A stretch of 64,000 nucleotides of DNA, from positions 1 through 64,000 of the forward strand of contig JAOPHQ010005174.1 of NCBI GenBank assembly GCA_030340625.1, read 5' to 3'. Below the pieces are notes generated by a model. The model was not told the DNA's origin. It was given only the letters and a program-made list of their open reading frames with translations, and ran no database searches. Positions within the stretch are counted from its first letter, which is position 1; the number at the start of each line of letters is the position of its first letter. Positions 1 through 35,604 of this stretch are shown here, in pieces. The position numbers and the translations under genes were made by a program. Source of the DNA: Merluccius polli (Eukaryota > Chordata > Actinopteri > Gadiformes > Merlucciidae).

Positions 1-157
1 GACGATGAAATACAGGCCTTATCGATCCGTTTAGTTCTCTTTTGCGAAACCTATGGCGATAAGCGGTAATTGCAGGTGTGTTGCCACTGACACCCAGTTC
101 GTAACATTCATAATACTGCAAATGCAAGGGCTTTCATCAGTGGGCCATAGGCTCAAT

Positions 158-196
158 CACCATTGTGTCTAGCATTTCGGGCTAGACACAATGGTG
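158..196. repeat. perfect 15-bp inverted repeat (hairpin)
   Basis: The arm caccattgtgtctag (158-172) is matched by its exact complement ctagacacaatggtg (182-196) around a 9-nt loop. The sequence tgtctagcatttcggg is also repeated directly (166-181 and 195-210), so the site is both a hairpin and a short duplication. It abuts the BED-finger relic and may be a transposon edge. Confidence 0.85.
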
Positions 197-472
197 TCTA
201 GCATTTCGGGCGTTTTGAATCCGCTTTGCTACTACTGCTCGTCTGTTTTCCAGCGTTGACTCAATGACGCCATTTGCAAAGCAGTCAATCACGGTCAACA
301 AAGCAAATCGTGACGTGCACACAACTTCGTCCGTGTTGGTTGCCTCACCTTTGTCATCGGTGCAAAACCCAAAATACTCCCAAACAGGGGCAAAGGCATT
401 TTTCTTTTTTACTAGTACGCTATCCCCACAACTCGCAGTCACCATCTTTCTCAGCTCAGCTGCATGTTCCAC
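182..472 (-). pseudogene. BED-type zinc finger / hAT transposase 5' fragment
   Basis: The minus-strand reading frame opens with a Met at 472 and has a KKKNAFAPVWEYFGF block, an acidic DD/TD stretch and a VVC. This is the first half of a BED zinc finger (W..FGF...DD....vC) as in ZBED/hAT transposase proteins. The second Cys and the His pair are missing: similarity stops right after VVC and the rest of the frame is unrelated. I read it as a truncated transposon relic rather than a host gene. Confidence 0.55.
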
Positions 473-1175
473 CAGTAGACTGACCTCTGGTTGTGCACTA
501 CAATACAGCCTAATCTTTGCAGGTCTTTAGACCGCGGTGGAAACGCAGACCACAACAGACTGAAAGAAGCTTTGGGTGGAAACGCAGCTTTTGTCTATTG
601 TTCCCCCTCTCCCCATTGCTGTCTTTTAATTCATTCAGTTGTTTTTTATAGTTAATTCTGCTTCTCCTGGTGTTCACTGTGTTGTTTCCTCCTGTCTTTG
701 GTCAGATGAAACCACTCTTGGTCTCTCGTGGTGTCTTGTGAAACACGATCTCCAGACCAGACAGGGAACCTCATAAACACCAACAGGCCCTGCATATCAC
801 ACATTCTGGTTCAGAGAGGGAAAACAAAACGTGACCAGGGTCTGACACCACACAATAGGACATAACACGGCACAACACCACGTAACACATGCTGGCAAGG
901 AAATGAGAAAAGAACACTTCCACTCTTAACATAACAACAATGGTTACTACTCCTGTTGGCATACTGTTGGCATCGGCCAATGTCATAGATATCTAAACCA
1001 GTGTGCAATTCAACGTGATCAAATGCTATATAGGAACTGAGAGAGAGACATGGAGAGCAAGACATGTTTCAGTGGTGTTGGGTCTCATTGGTAACACATA
1101 TAAGCTGCTGGGAAACGGTGAAAAGTAAAACTATAACTCTCGCTCTCTCCCCCCCCCCCCCCCCCCCCCCCCCAG

Positions 1176-25038
<23,863 letters not shown>

Positions 25039-26640
25039 TGTTTAGTTGTGACAGAAGGAGGGGGTGATGAAGCTCACTCAGGAAAGAAACCCCGGACAAC
25101 GACGATGACGACGATGGCCACATTGACCTGCTACTGTATTTTTAATTTGAAGGCTTTGCATGCGTGTCCAGAAAACTGTGAGCCGAGCTCTAAAATCATC
25201 ACAATCAAAACTGGCAGACTGACAGAATCAACCAAACGAAAAACGCTTTCAGACATTTTTTGCTTCAGTTAGCATAATGCATCCTAGTACCTTGCTGTTC
25301 GCAAAGTAATGGCTGCCTGAACTGTTTACTTCTCTGGTTGCTTTTCTCTCTATATTTTTTTGGTTCTCAGATCACTGTGGCACCTGCAACTGAAGCATTT
25401 TGTAAATATTTTTGTTGGAGATGAAGAAACTTATTTATAACTTTTTTAATGCTCATCTAAATCTTCTTTTTTAATTTTTACATTTTTTTGGTTTCTTATA
25501 ATGCATTGGTGCTCCAGGTTGCATTATCTTGAAGAATGGCCGAACGTATTCATGGTGATGCTTCGATTAGATTCCAAATAATAAATGTTACTTTATATGA
25601 CCTGAGGAGATGTCATACTTGGTTTAACTGGGAAATGTCCTTCATGACGTCATGACTACCCTTTTCCTTTTTCCAAAAATGGGCCTTTTAAAGCAAAATC
25701 ACATAGTTTTAATATGTACTGTATCCCAGCGTTTCTGATAATATTGCATACAGCGTCACTCTTGTAACTACTAATATGCATATGCAGCATTTAAAAAAAA
25801 CGGTTGCCAAACAATATAAATAATGGAGAAAATAAAAATAGCCTGGAAAATGAAGTCGCTGTAACATAAGATATGAGCGACTGGAACCATTTGAAAAGAA
25901 TGAATTAGCTGGTCATAGCTTAGCCTTCATGTATGCATGGGCTGTCAGTCCCTGGGAAAGTGTGTGTGTATTGTGTTGTTTTGAGACATTTTGACACTCA
26001 TGACATGTGCCAAAAGGGTTACTCTGGATCCAGTGTGTAGATAAAGATGTGGTGTGACTCCCTTTTTAATCTAGGACTGCCTATAATGTCTATACCCTGT
26101 ATCATCTTCATCCTCATCATGTCAAACCAGGTGTCTCTCTCTCTCTTCGGATATACCCTAGCCTAGCTGAAGTGTTTGCACAAGTTGTAGTAGCCGTATA
26201 TAACACAATGTATATTGCTGATTGGTTCCCTGCGTGATTCGAAAAGGTCTTTGTACAGTGTATGCCTAACAAGAAAACACTCCTGGGTGTTGTTTTTTTG
26301 TGTCAAATATGAATGAATGTTTACATTTTAATGTTTGTGTACATGGGTGACTGTCGGGATTAATGTAAATTATTATGAAAAACTAATGAGTTTCCACCAA
26401 AGGCTCTGGCGAACGGATGGACGAATGCATAGAGGTAGCCTCTTTTGTATATTTTGATATGGAAACGAAATGGTCTTGCTGAAGTAGTCGTAATAAATAT
26501 GCCTTTGCTGTTGACAAATATCTATAAATAATGGTGGACCTTTTATGGATGCTGTCGGTGGTGTTTTTAAAAGTGACCTTTTTGTGCGAGTAGACCCAAC
26601 TTTTAAAAAAAAAGACAATAAAATGGACGGATGATGGACT
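25039..26640 (+). other. mast3: mast3 3' UTR (probable extent)
   Basis: AT-rich non-coding sequence after the mast3 stop. AATAAA hexamers lie at 25580-25585 and 26617-26622; the second is followed by a GT-rich stretch, as expected downstream of a cleavage site. A further AATAAA at 27377-27382, with a T/GT-rich stretch after it, could extend the UTR to about 27.4 kb. Which is used cannot be told from sequence alone. Confidence 0.6.
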
Positions 26641-27596
26641 TGTAGGTGTTGATGTAGCGCGGTGTAAGTCGCTCTCTGGCATCCCAGCGCGCTGCCTCTT
26701 GCCAGCGTTCTGGATGCACTGAGAGTGACTCAAGCGGCGTTGGTGACTTGATGGTTTGAGATGAGTTGTGAAATTGCCCGGTTGTGGAGTTAAACCGTTG
26801 GTAGAAGAACAGAAAGTGCCCCAGGGTAGTGACATTTAAAATACGAGTTTGAGAATCTACTTTGATGACTAATGAACTCTGAATGGGAATTGTAATTGGA
26901 AATTGAACTTTTTTGAAAGTTTGCTAACATTTAGACGAGCAGCGCTAGACGCATGGAGAGGGAAAGCTCGGCAATCTCACTTTTTGGTAGCCTCCTGGAT
27001 TTTATTACTCACTCATTATTTATATTATCATTTTGTTTCAGTTGACCTTTCCCCCAACCTTTTCCCTCCCCTGTTTGTTTAAATGGTATGTTTACTTTGT
27101 CACGGATGATCAGGATGACCCTGCACACGGCTCATGACGATTGACGTTATTAAAAAAAAAAAGGATGCAAAAAAAAGGTCTTTTTTTTTTTCCCCCTGTG
27201 ACTTTGCAAGAAATGATGATTCACCAGACTGTCTGCGTATTACAAAGGGCCCCTCCCCCCCCTCCGACCTGACCCCTTCCCTTACATAACATAACAAGGC
27301 TCTAATCAATGTTGATACGCCTGGTTTACCTTGCAGAACTGATATGCCAGTTTTTCTATTGTCTTACATTGCTTCAAATAAACCAATGGCAAAACGACCA
27401 CAGTGGATTATTGTCTTGTATGTCTTTAAAAGCGTATTTTCATATTTTAGATGCTTTCACTAAATGCAATCTTTTATGCTCAGGTTTGCGCTGGGGTCTT
27501 ACCATGTCATAAATGGCCTAAAGACTTCTAAACCAAATTCCAGACGATAATTATTATTAGTATTATCAGTATTAGTATTATTAACAAATATGAATA

Positions 27597-27868
27597 TGGT
27601 AACACTTTAGATTAGGGACCACATGTTCACCATTAACTAGTTGCTTATAAGCACACATATTGTCTCTTTATTAGTCATTATAAAGCACTTATGAATGCAT
27701 TATTCTGCATGACCATATTCTACAACTACTAGGCCATTAACTTCAATAGTAGAGTTTAACCTCAATAACCTCCTAATTACCGCTTATTTGTAGTAAGTAA
27801 GGAAGTAAATTAGGATATTAGCAACTAGTTAATGGTGAATATGTTGTCCCTAATCTAAAGTGTTACCA
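27597..27868. mobile_element. 272-bp MITE with TGGTAACACTTTAGA ends
   Basis: About 48 bp at the left (from tggtaacactttagattagg to taactagttgct) is complementary with few changes to the right end (agcaactagttaatggtg to ctaaagtgttacca). This terminal sequence type is common among fish MITEs. The target duplication is not clear. It lies just beyond the last possible mast3 poly(A) site. Confidence 0.88.
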
Positions 27869-28019
27869 TTAAATATGAACACGTGTCTTTATTGCAGTAA
27901 ATAAGAGAGCAAGTGGTGGGAAGAAGTCTTAACGTGTCCAGGTTGGGGTCATATTTCCATTATGGGCTGCAACCCCCCCCCCCCCCCTCCCCTCCCTCTC
28001 TCCCTCTTCACTCCTTCGT

Positions 28020-28377
28020 TCCTTTCCGGCCAAGTTCGTCTCTTTCCGCGCTCTTCCACATTAGTTCCCACGCACACTCTCTCTCTCTCTCTCTCCCTCT
28101 CTCTCTACCCTTTCCGTGCTTGGAAAAAAAATGGCTGTGTAGTAGCGAGCAGAGGGGGGAGTTATGTACGGCAAAAGAAAGAAAGAGCGAGAGAAAGGAC
28201 GCGCGCCCGCCCAGTGAGCACTAGGGGGGTTTGGTTTGGGTTCGGGGTTTGGTTTTCTATTTAGTTGCTAAGGTTTCGGCGGAGCGGACGGCCGCTGGCT
28301 CCATGGCAGGGCAGGAGAAGCGCTAGCATGCTGTAACTTCGGCGGAGCCACAAGTGCGAGGAGCCGCTGATCTGCGG
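28020..28377 (+). promoter_or_regulatory. pik3r2: candidate pik3r2 CpG-rich promoter and non-coding exon 1
   Basis: A CpG-rich island in an AT-rich neighbourhood, with no TATA box, ends at a strong donor (ctgcgg|gtgagt, intron from 28378). It contains two small upstream ORFs: ATG at 28303 to TAG at 28324-28326 (7 codons) and ATG-CTG-TAA at 28328. It fits a first untranslated exon of pik3r2 about 10 kb before the ATG; this is inference from sequence alone. Confidence 0.5.
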
Positions 28378-28643
28378 GTGAGTTTCCCCCCCCCACCCCT
28401 CAACTCCCAACTTATTGCACACATTTCCAGTAACGGCGAGACACGGACACTGTACTGTACTGGGGGGGAGTGGGGGAGTAAAAAAATGGTGGAGGCGCTG
28501 CAAGTGTGCGCCCAGCACTCCCTCCCCCCTCCCACGGCTGTTGACTTCTGCCCTACTTTTTATCCCGGTTTTTTTTTTTTGTAATGAGCGGTTATCGCGG
28601 CCTGTTGCGCGGTAACGTTTTTTCTTTTTTTCCCGTTTGTTTT

Positions 28644-28682
28644 AACGTCAACGTTAACGTAAACGTTGACGTTATAACGTCA
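28644..28682. promoter_or_regulatory. palindromic cluster of CRE half sites
   Basis: aacgtcaacgtt (28644-28655) and aacgttgacgtt (28662-28673) are exact complements around aacgta, followed by ataacgtcac. The cluster holds three TGACG/CGTCA half sites within 40 nt, about 270 nt into the candidate first intron of pik3r2. Confidence 0.45.
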
Positions 28683-29162
28683 CGCGCAGTAAAAGTGCGC
28701 TGCGCTGCTTTCGCGGCGCGTGCACACGGGGAGGCTGATGGAAAAAAAGTTGTCCCAGCTCTCGCCATTCGCAGTTTGCCACTTTTTTTTCTCCCCCCTC
28801 TCCTCTCTATTCCTCCCTCCCTCCCCCCCAATATAATAAAACCACCCAGACTGGTTTCCAGTCTCCAATATGATCGGAATATGCACCTTAATTGTGCTTA
28901 AAACCCGCACTTTGGATGCGGGTTTAGGGGGGGCTTTGTGCCAGGCTTTTATCTACTACGACTGGGTACAAACTGCTGACGAGCTTCATGTCAGATGTGC
29001 AGTGGAGGGGACACAACACGTCTTATGATGGGGGGGTGTATGGGGGAGAAAAAGTTTACACGTTACAAGTAACGCAAACGGTATTGTGGCGCAGTGGCCC
29101 TGTTTCTGTGTCGCCTGTCGAATATTCGAATAGACAATAATTGAATGTTTAATTCCCCCCCT

Positions 29163-29167
29163 GTAAT

Positions 29168-29199
<32 letters not shown>
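29163..29199. repeat. (GT)n microsatellite
   Basis: About 14 gt units in the intergenic region between mast3 and the pik3r2 ATG. Confidence 0.95.
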
Positions 29200-29605
29200 G
29201 CTTGACCGGACCATATGCCCGCTGTTTGGCCTACTTATGTGCTTTTTTTTTCTTAGATTCAGCTCTTTTTACATTTAGCTGTTAAAGGATTTGTGGGTGT
29301 AACTCTTTATATAACAAGGCAAAGCATCTGCCTGTGTTAACAGTAGTTCTAGTGAAACATGAACAGATATTAGCAGAATGTTATGAAATCATATTCGACA
29401 ACTCATTGTTGTTTTTTAATAAGAAGAAATTTAAGAAGTAATTTAAGTAAACGTAAGTTTTGACTTAAGAAGACAAGGTGTTTCCTTTGTCTCTTAAGTC
29501 TGGAATTAAGAACAGTCAAGTTCTGTCTATTCCGTTAAAAAACATTTTGAACTGAATTATTTTGTATTGCATGTCTATTACACACACACGTGCGCGTGCG
29601 CGTCC

Positions 29606-30173
29606 ATTAGTGTCGCAGCGCCGCCGCTGGATTACTAGCGCAACTGCAATCAGCCATGCAACATTTCTTATGTTGGGCGCCCCAAATGCTATTTGTTTTA
29701 TTTAAACACATAGGTGCCCCCTACTGCACCACCCTCAATTGTTTCATTGTCATTTTTGCCATTGCAGAAATATTGTTATAGTATAGAAGAATAAAAAATG
29801 CATGATGATACTGAAGGTGGCATTATACTGTTGGTGGAAAAATACTGGAGGTGGAAATAGCATGCGATTTATATTGTTATACAATTGTATGAGACCATTT
29901 CTGTTGGAAAGCACCAGAGCCGTACTGGAATCACTGATCACACTAAAGCCTCTCTGCGCTCGTGCATGTCAGCACCATGCACTTGCACATCAGCACCGTG
30001 CACACACACATCAGCACCGTGCACCTCACACACACATCAGCATCGTGCACACACACATCAGCACCGTGCACACACACATCAGCAGGTGCACATCAGCACC
30101 GTGCACACGCACATCAACATCGTGCACCTCACACACACCTCGGCACCGCTGCTGGAAAAATCTTAGGGGAAAC
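29606..30173 (+). mobile_element. repeat family D, copy A, with internal minisatellite
   Basis: Shares with two other loci: ccgccgctggattactagcg, gcaatcagccatgcaa, gggcgccccaaatgctattt, gaagaataaaaaatgcatga, gaccatttctgttggaaagc, a cagcaccgtgcac minisatellite (about 29967-30135) and the end ctgctggaaaaatcttaggg then gaaact. The left terminus is eroded. Confidence 0.8.
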
Positions 30174-31861
30174 TATCGGTCAATGGACCTACAAAATGTA
30201 AATCTGATGAAAAACAACAACTTTATTATTATTAGCTCAAGCTAGAAACTATAAGCTCAATCTCTACCCTAAGTTGTACTAATCAAGACAACTCTTTTCT
30301 GAGTAAAGAACAAGAATGTGCTAACACACAGAACTGTACGCTTGAGTGTCTATACGAACATATAGCAAACAAAAATTCACCAAGAATATCAGTAACAAAA
30401 GAAGAGCCATAAAGACAGTGAGTTGGAGGTTCGAAGAAGCGTTACGGCGGTGTTGCTATTAGCGGCCCAGGTTTCGTACCCAGAATACCCTGTAACATGG
30501 ACCTATGCAGTCAATGCATTGCAGATATACCTTTAGGCACAGCTTGAATCTGGATGCACTCAATCCCATCTGCGTCTGGCTCTGGTCAGTGATAAATAGT
30601 AACAAATTCAGCCCTGCTGTTTATAACTAGCTAATAAAATTGCACGGAATCTCATTTGCATGACAGGCAAAGACAAACTTTTAAAAACAACAACCTAAAA
30701 CAGGTCAAAAAAGGGCTTAAATTCAACCAGTAGACAATGATTCATATGTGTACTGTTCTTGATGCAACCTTTTTATTGCTTTTGAAATATGTGCTGTGGA
30801 CGATTATCATTCCAGTTATAAATATATAATAAAGTATAACATTTTGGCTACCAAAACGTGACCCTAGGTTTTACAGCGCAGCAACCGTTCCAAAATGTTA
30901 GTCAGGCCCAGCTGTGCTTTAATAAATCTGTCCCGAGTTGGGAATAAAGGAATATCCAACCTTTAAGAATAATTTGACAAGTCTGATTTATAAACCCTGT
31001 TACAAATCACAGCTGTGTGTTTTCCATTGCAAATTTGCATTATGATGTGTTTTGATATCAGGCTATTAGAATAATTTGTTCCCTCCTTACTGCACCTTCT
31101 TTATTTTTTTTGGGTGCTATTTATAAAAAAAAAAAGAAAAAAAAAAGGGAGTGAATAGTTTGGCTCTCGACTTTCTGCTTCCTCTCGATTCAAGCCTGAA
31201 CTGAATTGAAAAAGCTCATAGTTGTACATTTTTGATATGGGGTTCTCATCCAAAACAGGATTTTTTTTATGGTTTCAAAATGTCTAAACAAGTACAAGTT
31301 CGCCTCATTTGTTTTTACCCATCTGCCCTCGTCGCTCCAACTTAGATCATTTTTATTCCTTGCAAAAATAAACACACACGTCCATGTGATGACGAGTGTG
31401 CACGTCGTTTTCTAGAAATGATGTTGATATTGGGTTTGGCTGTCGCTGATCTCCCTGCTCTGTGTATTATTGTTGTCATACTGAGGAACGGATGTTTTTG
31501 TGTGTTTATATTTCTGGTTAGGTGAGATGCTCGTCACCAAATCTGTTTGCCTGGTTGGCCTGAAAAACAATTGAGATGAAACCTTGTCCATGATCACTGG
31601 TCACATCATTACTGTCGAAGGTTAATGGAAAATGATAATTCAAAGTAATTGGACCAGCCTTAATGAGTGCAGCAACGTAAAAAAAGAATAGGCTACTAAT
31701 GACAGGGTTGTGGTTCAAAAAGGCCATTTTCCCAAATCCAGACGTATGTGTTTACATGTGATGCGATTGCTTTAGATGTAGTGTTTGAATAACCTTGAAC
31801 ATATTTTCCGGCCCTCTTCTTTGCTTAGCAGTGTTGTGTAGTAGTAACATAGGCCTACATC
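30174..31861. other. intergenic/leader-intron stretch, nothing recognised
   Basis: AT-rich with an A-rich run at about 31127-31147. No coding exon, RNA gene or known repeat recognised. Confidence 0.5.
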
Positions 31862-32790
31862 CATGTTTCGCCTACATGCATCCAGCAGTGATGATTACTG
31901 CATAACTAGTGCCACTGCAATCAGCCATGCAAAAAATGTTGGGCGCCCCAAATGCTATTTGTTTTATATAGATATAAACATATATCATAGGTGCCCCCTA
32001 CTGCACCCCCCTCATTTGTTACATTGTCATTATTGTCATTGGATCCAATGTTGTGGAGAAATACTGATAGCAAGATAGTGTAGGAAGAATAAAAAACACA
32101 TGATGATACTGTAGGTGGCATTAGTTCATGAATGGCTTTAGACTAAATGCACAAAGCATAAAGAGAAAAAGTAACACAACAAGTGACTTAATAATAAAAT
32201 GTTGCTTATATATTTGATTGTGTAGAACAGAAGCAACAGTATTATGGAACCCAGATGATGGGATGGCTACAAATTGCAGAATGAAAACTGTATTTGTGCT
32301 AACATTAATGCCAAACAATGTGGCTGGCGCACATACTGCACTCGCATGCTATTTCTTGTTGTGTTATATTGTTATGCCATTATGTTATGTTGTATTGTTA
32401 TAACATAAAATAATGGTAGGAATACACCAGAGGCCTACTGGAATCAGTGACCACACTAAGACCTCTGCACCCTTGCACATCAGCACCGTGCACGTGCACA
32501 TCAGCACCGTGCACGCGCACATCAGCACCGTGCACGCGCACATCAGCACCGTGCACGCGCACATCAGCACCGTGCACGCGCACATCAGCACCGTGCACGC
32601 GCACATCAGCACCGTGCACGCGCACATCAGCACCGTGCACGCGCACATCAGCACCGTGCACGCGCACATCAGCACCGTGCACGCGCACATCAGCACCGTG
32701 CACGCGCACATCAGCACCGTGCACACGCACATCAGCACCTCACACACACCTCAGCACTGCTGCTGGAAAAAATAGTTGGGGAAACAATGT
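31862..32790 (+). mobile_element. repeat family D, copy B, with expanded 21-bp minisatellite
   Basis: The same order of blocks as copy A: left end catgtttcgcctacatgcat (decayed cagtgtttcccctac), gggcgccccaaatgctattt, gaagaataaaaaacacatga, the minisatellite, and right end ctgctggaaaaaatagttgg then ggaaacaatg. Confidence 0.82.
32477..32744. repeat. 21-bp minisatellite, about 12.5 units
   Basis: Near-identical units acatcagcaccgtgcacgcgc. The unit has no stop in several frames, giving repetitive HISTVHA, TSAPCTR or GADVRVH translations that are not proteins. The gtgcacgcgcac core is alternating purine-pyrimidine. Confidence 0.95.
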
Positions 32791-34560
32791 ACATTAAAGT
32801 ATTACATGCTTCATGTTCATATCTCAGATTTAGAGCTCTTTCGCCAGTTTAGGCTCGATCAAGAAACTGCACTACTCATCTTTTGTCAAATGTGCAGTAC
32901 AACATGGTCATTCTGTATAATTAAATTCTTATGACAAGGCAAGGGTCATCCATTGGTCTCAATCTTCTAATCTTCGTTTCTAAGCAGCAAAAACACACAC
33001 TCCTCCTCTGCTCTGGGCCTATCTCCTCTCGTCTGCCTGTGGCGCAGTTACATTTCTCAGTTCCATGTGGACAGATGGACGCGGGCCAGGCTGCGTGTGT
33101 GGTGGCTCCGGTCTGCACAGCGAAAATGTAGCCGAAAACCTCCAAGGCAGTCTCGGGTCCAACTAAACGTCCGATTGTTACATTAGCCTAGTATACACAT
33201 CTGAATGCAGGGTTCAGGGTTCAGGTGGCATGTTTAAAGCAAGGTTGTGCTGAAACGTCACGTTGTTTTACACACTATATCAACGTTCATTGTTATAGTT
33301 GAGGGAATATGTACACTCCATCACTCATGTAGGCCTATGTGCTTGAAAGATTTTGTTTTGGCATTCTGCTACATGTAAACTATTAGGACATGTTATGTAT
33401 TTTTATATCAATAAAGAACATGCTAGTATTCTAACAATAACATATCACATTCATATTCCGTAAACAGACCTAGGATTGGTCCTGTCTAGAAAAGAGTGGT
33501 GGTCAAACAACTCGATTCCTTACCAAGTTCCTTTGAAACGTATGGGGTGAACCACTAATGATGCTTTGCATTCATTGTGTAGGCTACCATTCACCCTCGG
33601 GTAAAGAGCCCAACCGGTTCACCTGCATTGGTAACTGAACATCGTGTTGATTGATTAGTAGAGAAGTGGGTGAACTGCAGTAGTGGAAAGGGGTGGATTA
33701 ATCTATCCGTCTGTCTATCTGTCGGTCTTTTTGTCTGCTCATTGCTTCATTGGTGGGTAGACATTGGGTTAAAATGTAATCTGTGAAGGGACTAAGTGTT
33801 CAAATGATCAGCCAGTTTGAAACACTGGTGAATAGAATGTTTAATGTAGAAATACAACTATTACAATACATATATTACATGCATATATTATAGATAATTT
33901 GTTTTGTTTGTAACTTGGGAGAAGCAGTCCTTTAAATCGTGGGTTGAGTGGAATAGAATAGTCATTTTGCACAGTATGAGTTGAGTTGGATTGTATAGAA
34001 GTCAGTATGTTTACTAAACGCACAATGCATGTCAAAATAGACGTCAAAACAGCAGAGTAGACTAGCTCCAAATTCAACATGCCTGCCTACCCATTTTTGA
34101 CGATGCCTCAGCTATTGGTCAAAAACCAATGACTATTTATTTTAGTCATTTAGTTTTATACCATTTTATGTCTTATTTGTTTGCATTTTGATCTTGGCCA
34201 TAAAATACAATTCAAATTATATGAATAGTCATGTTGAATACTCAACATTAAAAATACAAATCCCCTTTTCATCAGCACCACCGCCACTTACTCATCATAA
34301 CATTGCATCACAACATTTGTCATGTCATGCTGTAATTTCCATTCCCACTCCTAAGATCCTTTAGATTCATTTTCCCCTATTACATATCTGACATTATATC
34401 ACTAAATACGATGATCAAACATCATGCTTCAAAAGGAAAAAGTCATGTATGTGGGAAAAGGCGTGAGTTGTTTGGGTCAGATGCTTGATCACTGCCTAGA
34501 TACATTTTCTAATATTAGAACGTTTCCTTGATTTGCCCGGCTTCTCTGGTGACTCGGGAT
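32791..34560. other. intergenic/leader-intron stretch, nothing recognised
   Basis: AT-rich. Small ORFs without support; no repeat with clear ends identified. Confidence 0.5.
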
Positions 34561-34569
34561 CACATGGTC

Positions 34570-35604
34570 AGAGCGGCAGCCAATCAGAGCACAGGGTGAG
34601 CTTTCCCTCTCTCTAGCAACAGTGAGTTACTCGCTGCCTATTCATTAATTATTTTCCTGCGCTCTCCCCCCTCAGCCTGTTTGGACTCTGCCAATAGCTA
34701 AGTGCGCCTCACCCCCCCCCCCCCCCCCCCCCCTCCCTCTCTCTATCGCTCGCTCTCTCTCTCTTACACTCTCTCTCTCTCCCACACTCTGTTTTTGCCC
34801 TTCTCTCTTCAACTCACTCCTCTATAAAGTCTTTAAAAAGAGATGGATTCAGTGACGGAAAGCGAACCAACCACTGCCGCTGCCTGTCTGAAGTCAGAGC
34901 AACTCCAACAATGTCAGAGCGGTGAAACAGAGGGACGCTTCTTCTTTCAACTCCCAGTAGTTGCAGCACTTTTTTCTGCTCTGGAGAAATGTGATAAATC
35001 AGGACGGCCATATCAATGGACACCTCGTTTGCTCCTGCGTCTTCTCCTCCTTCTCCTCCTGCTCCTCCTTCTTTTTCTTCTTTTATCCCTCTCTTTTCAA
35101 CAACACTATGGCGAATATAGAAAAACATGGAGTGTGGAAAAGGCAACTGGACTTGTTTTCCTTCTTCTTGGTGAGGACAGAAGCGGAAGAGGGAGGGGGG
35201 GGGGAGGAGGTTGTCAGTTGGAAGGCAGGACTGTGTGTTTGGGGTGGAGGCGGGGATGTGGGGGGGGGGGGGGGGGGTGTGTGTTCGAGAGCAGGTGGAG
35301 AGAGGAAGGGAAGGAGGAGAGAGGGTGTGTGTGAGTGGTGGTGGGTGGGGGGGCGAGGGGGGGGGGGGGCAGGGTTATGGTGGTGTGAGCGTCGCGGGCT
35401 GTGGTTGGGTCTGCCGGTGCCACGTGTCTCGCCTGGCACCTCTCGCATCTCCACTCGGAGGATGTTGCACCCAGAGTCTGCCCGAGCCCGTCCAGCTTCT
35501 CCCTCTCTCCCTCTCGCTCTCTCTCTCCCTCTCTCTGTCTCTCTCTCTCTCTCTCTCCCTCTTTCTCTCTCTCTATCCCTCTCTCTGTGAGCCCAAAAAG
35601 TGTG
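34570..35604 (+). promoter_or_regulatory. pik3r2: candidate second pik3r2 promoter and leader exon
   Basis: A consensus CCAAT box (agccaatcag, 34578-34587), a second ccaat near 34691, and a TATA-like ctataaag near 34822 precede a G-rich and CT-rich stretch that ends in a good donor, agtgtg|gtgagt (intron from 35605). Poly(C) at 34712-34733 and several poly(G) runs at 35193-35370 lie within. ORFs here (for example from 34843) are low-complexity. Whether it makes a leader exon is unproven. Confidence 0.35.

Noticed and set aside
32385..32797. Repetitive ORFs of 110-120 codons on both strands
   Set aside because: The 21-bp minisatellite unit is divisible by three and stop-free in several frames; no protein family resemblance.
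34843..35334. A 163-codon ORF starting MDSVTESEPT in the candidate leader region
   Set aside because: It runs through CT-rich, then poly(G) sequence, becoming Leu- then Gly-rich; no domain and no continuation into pik3r2 exons.
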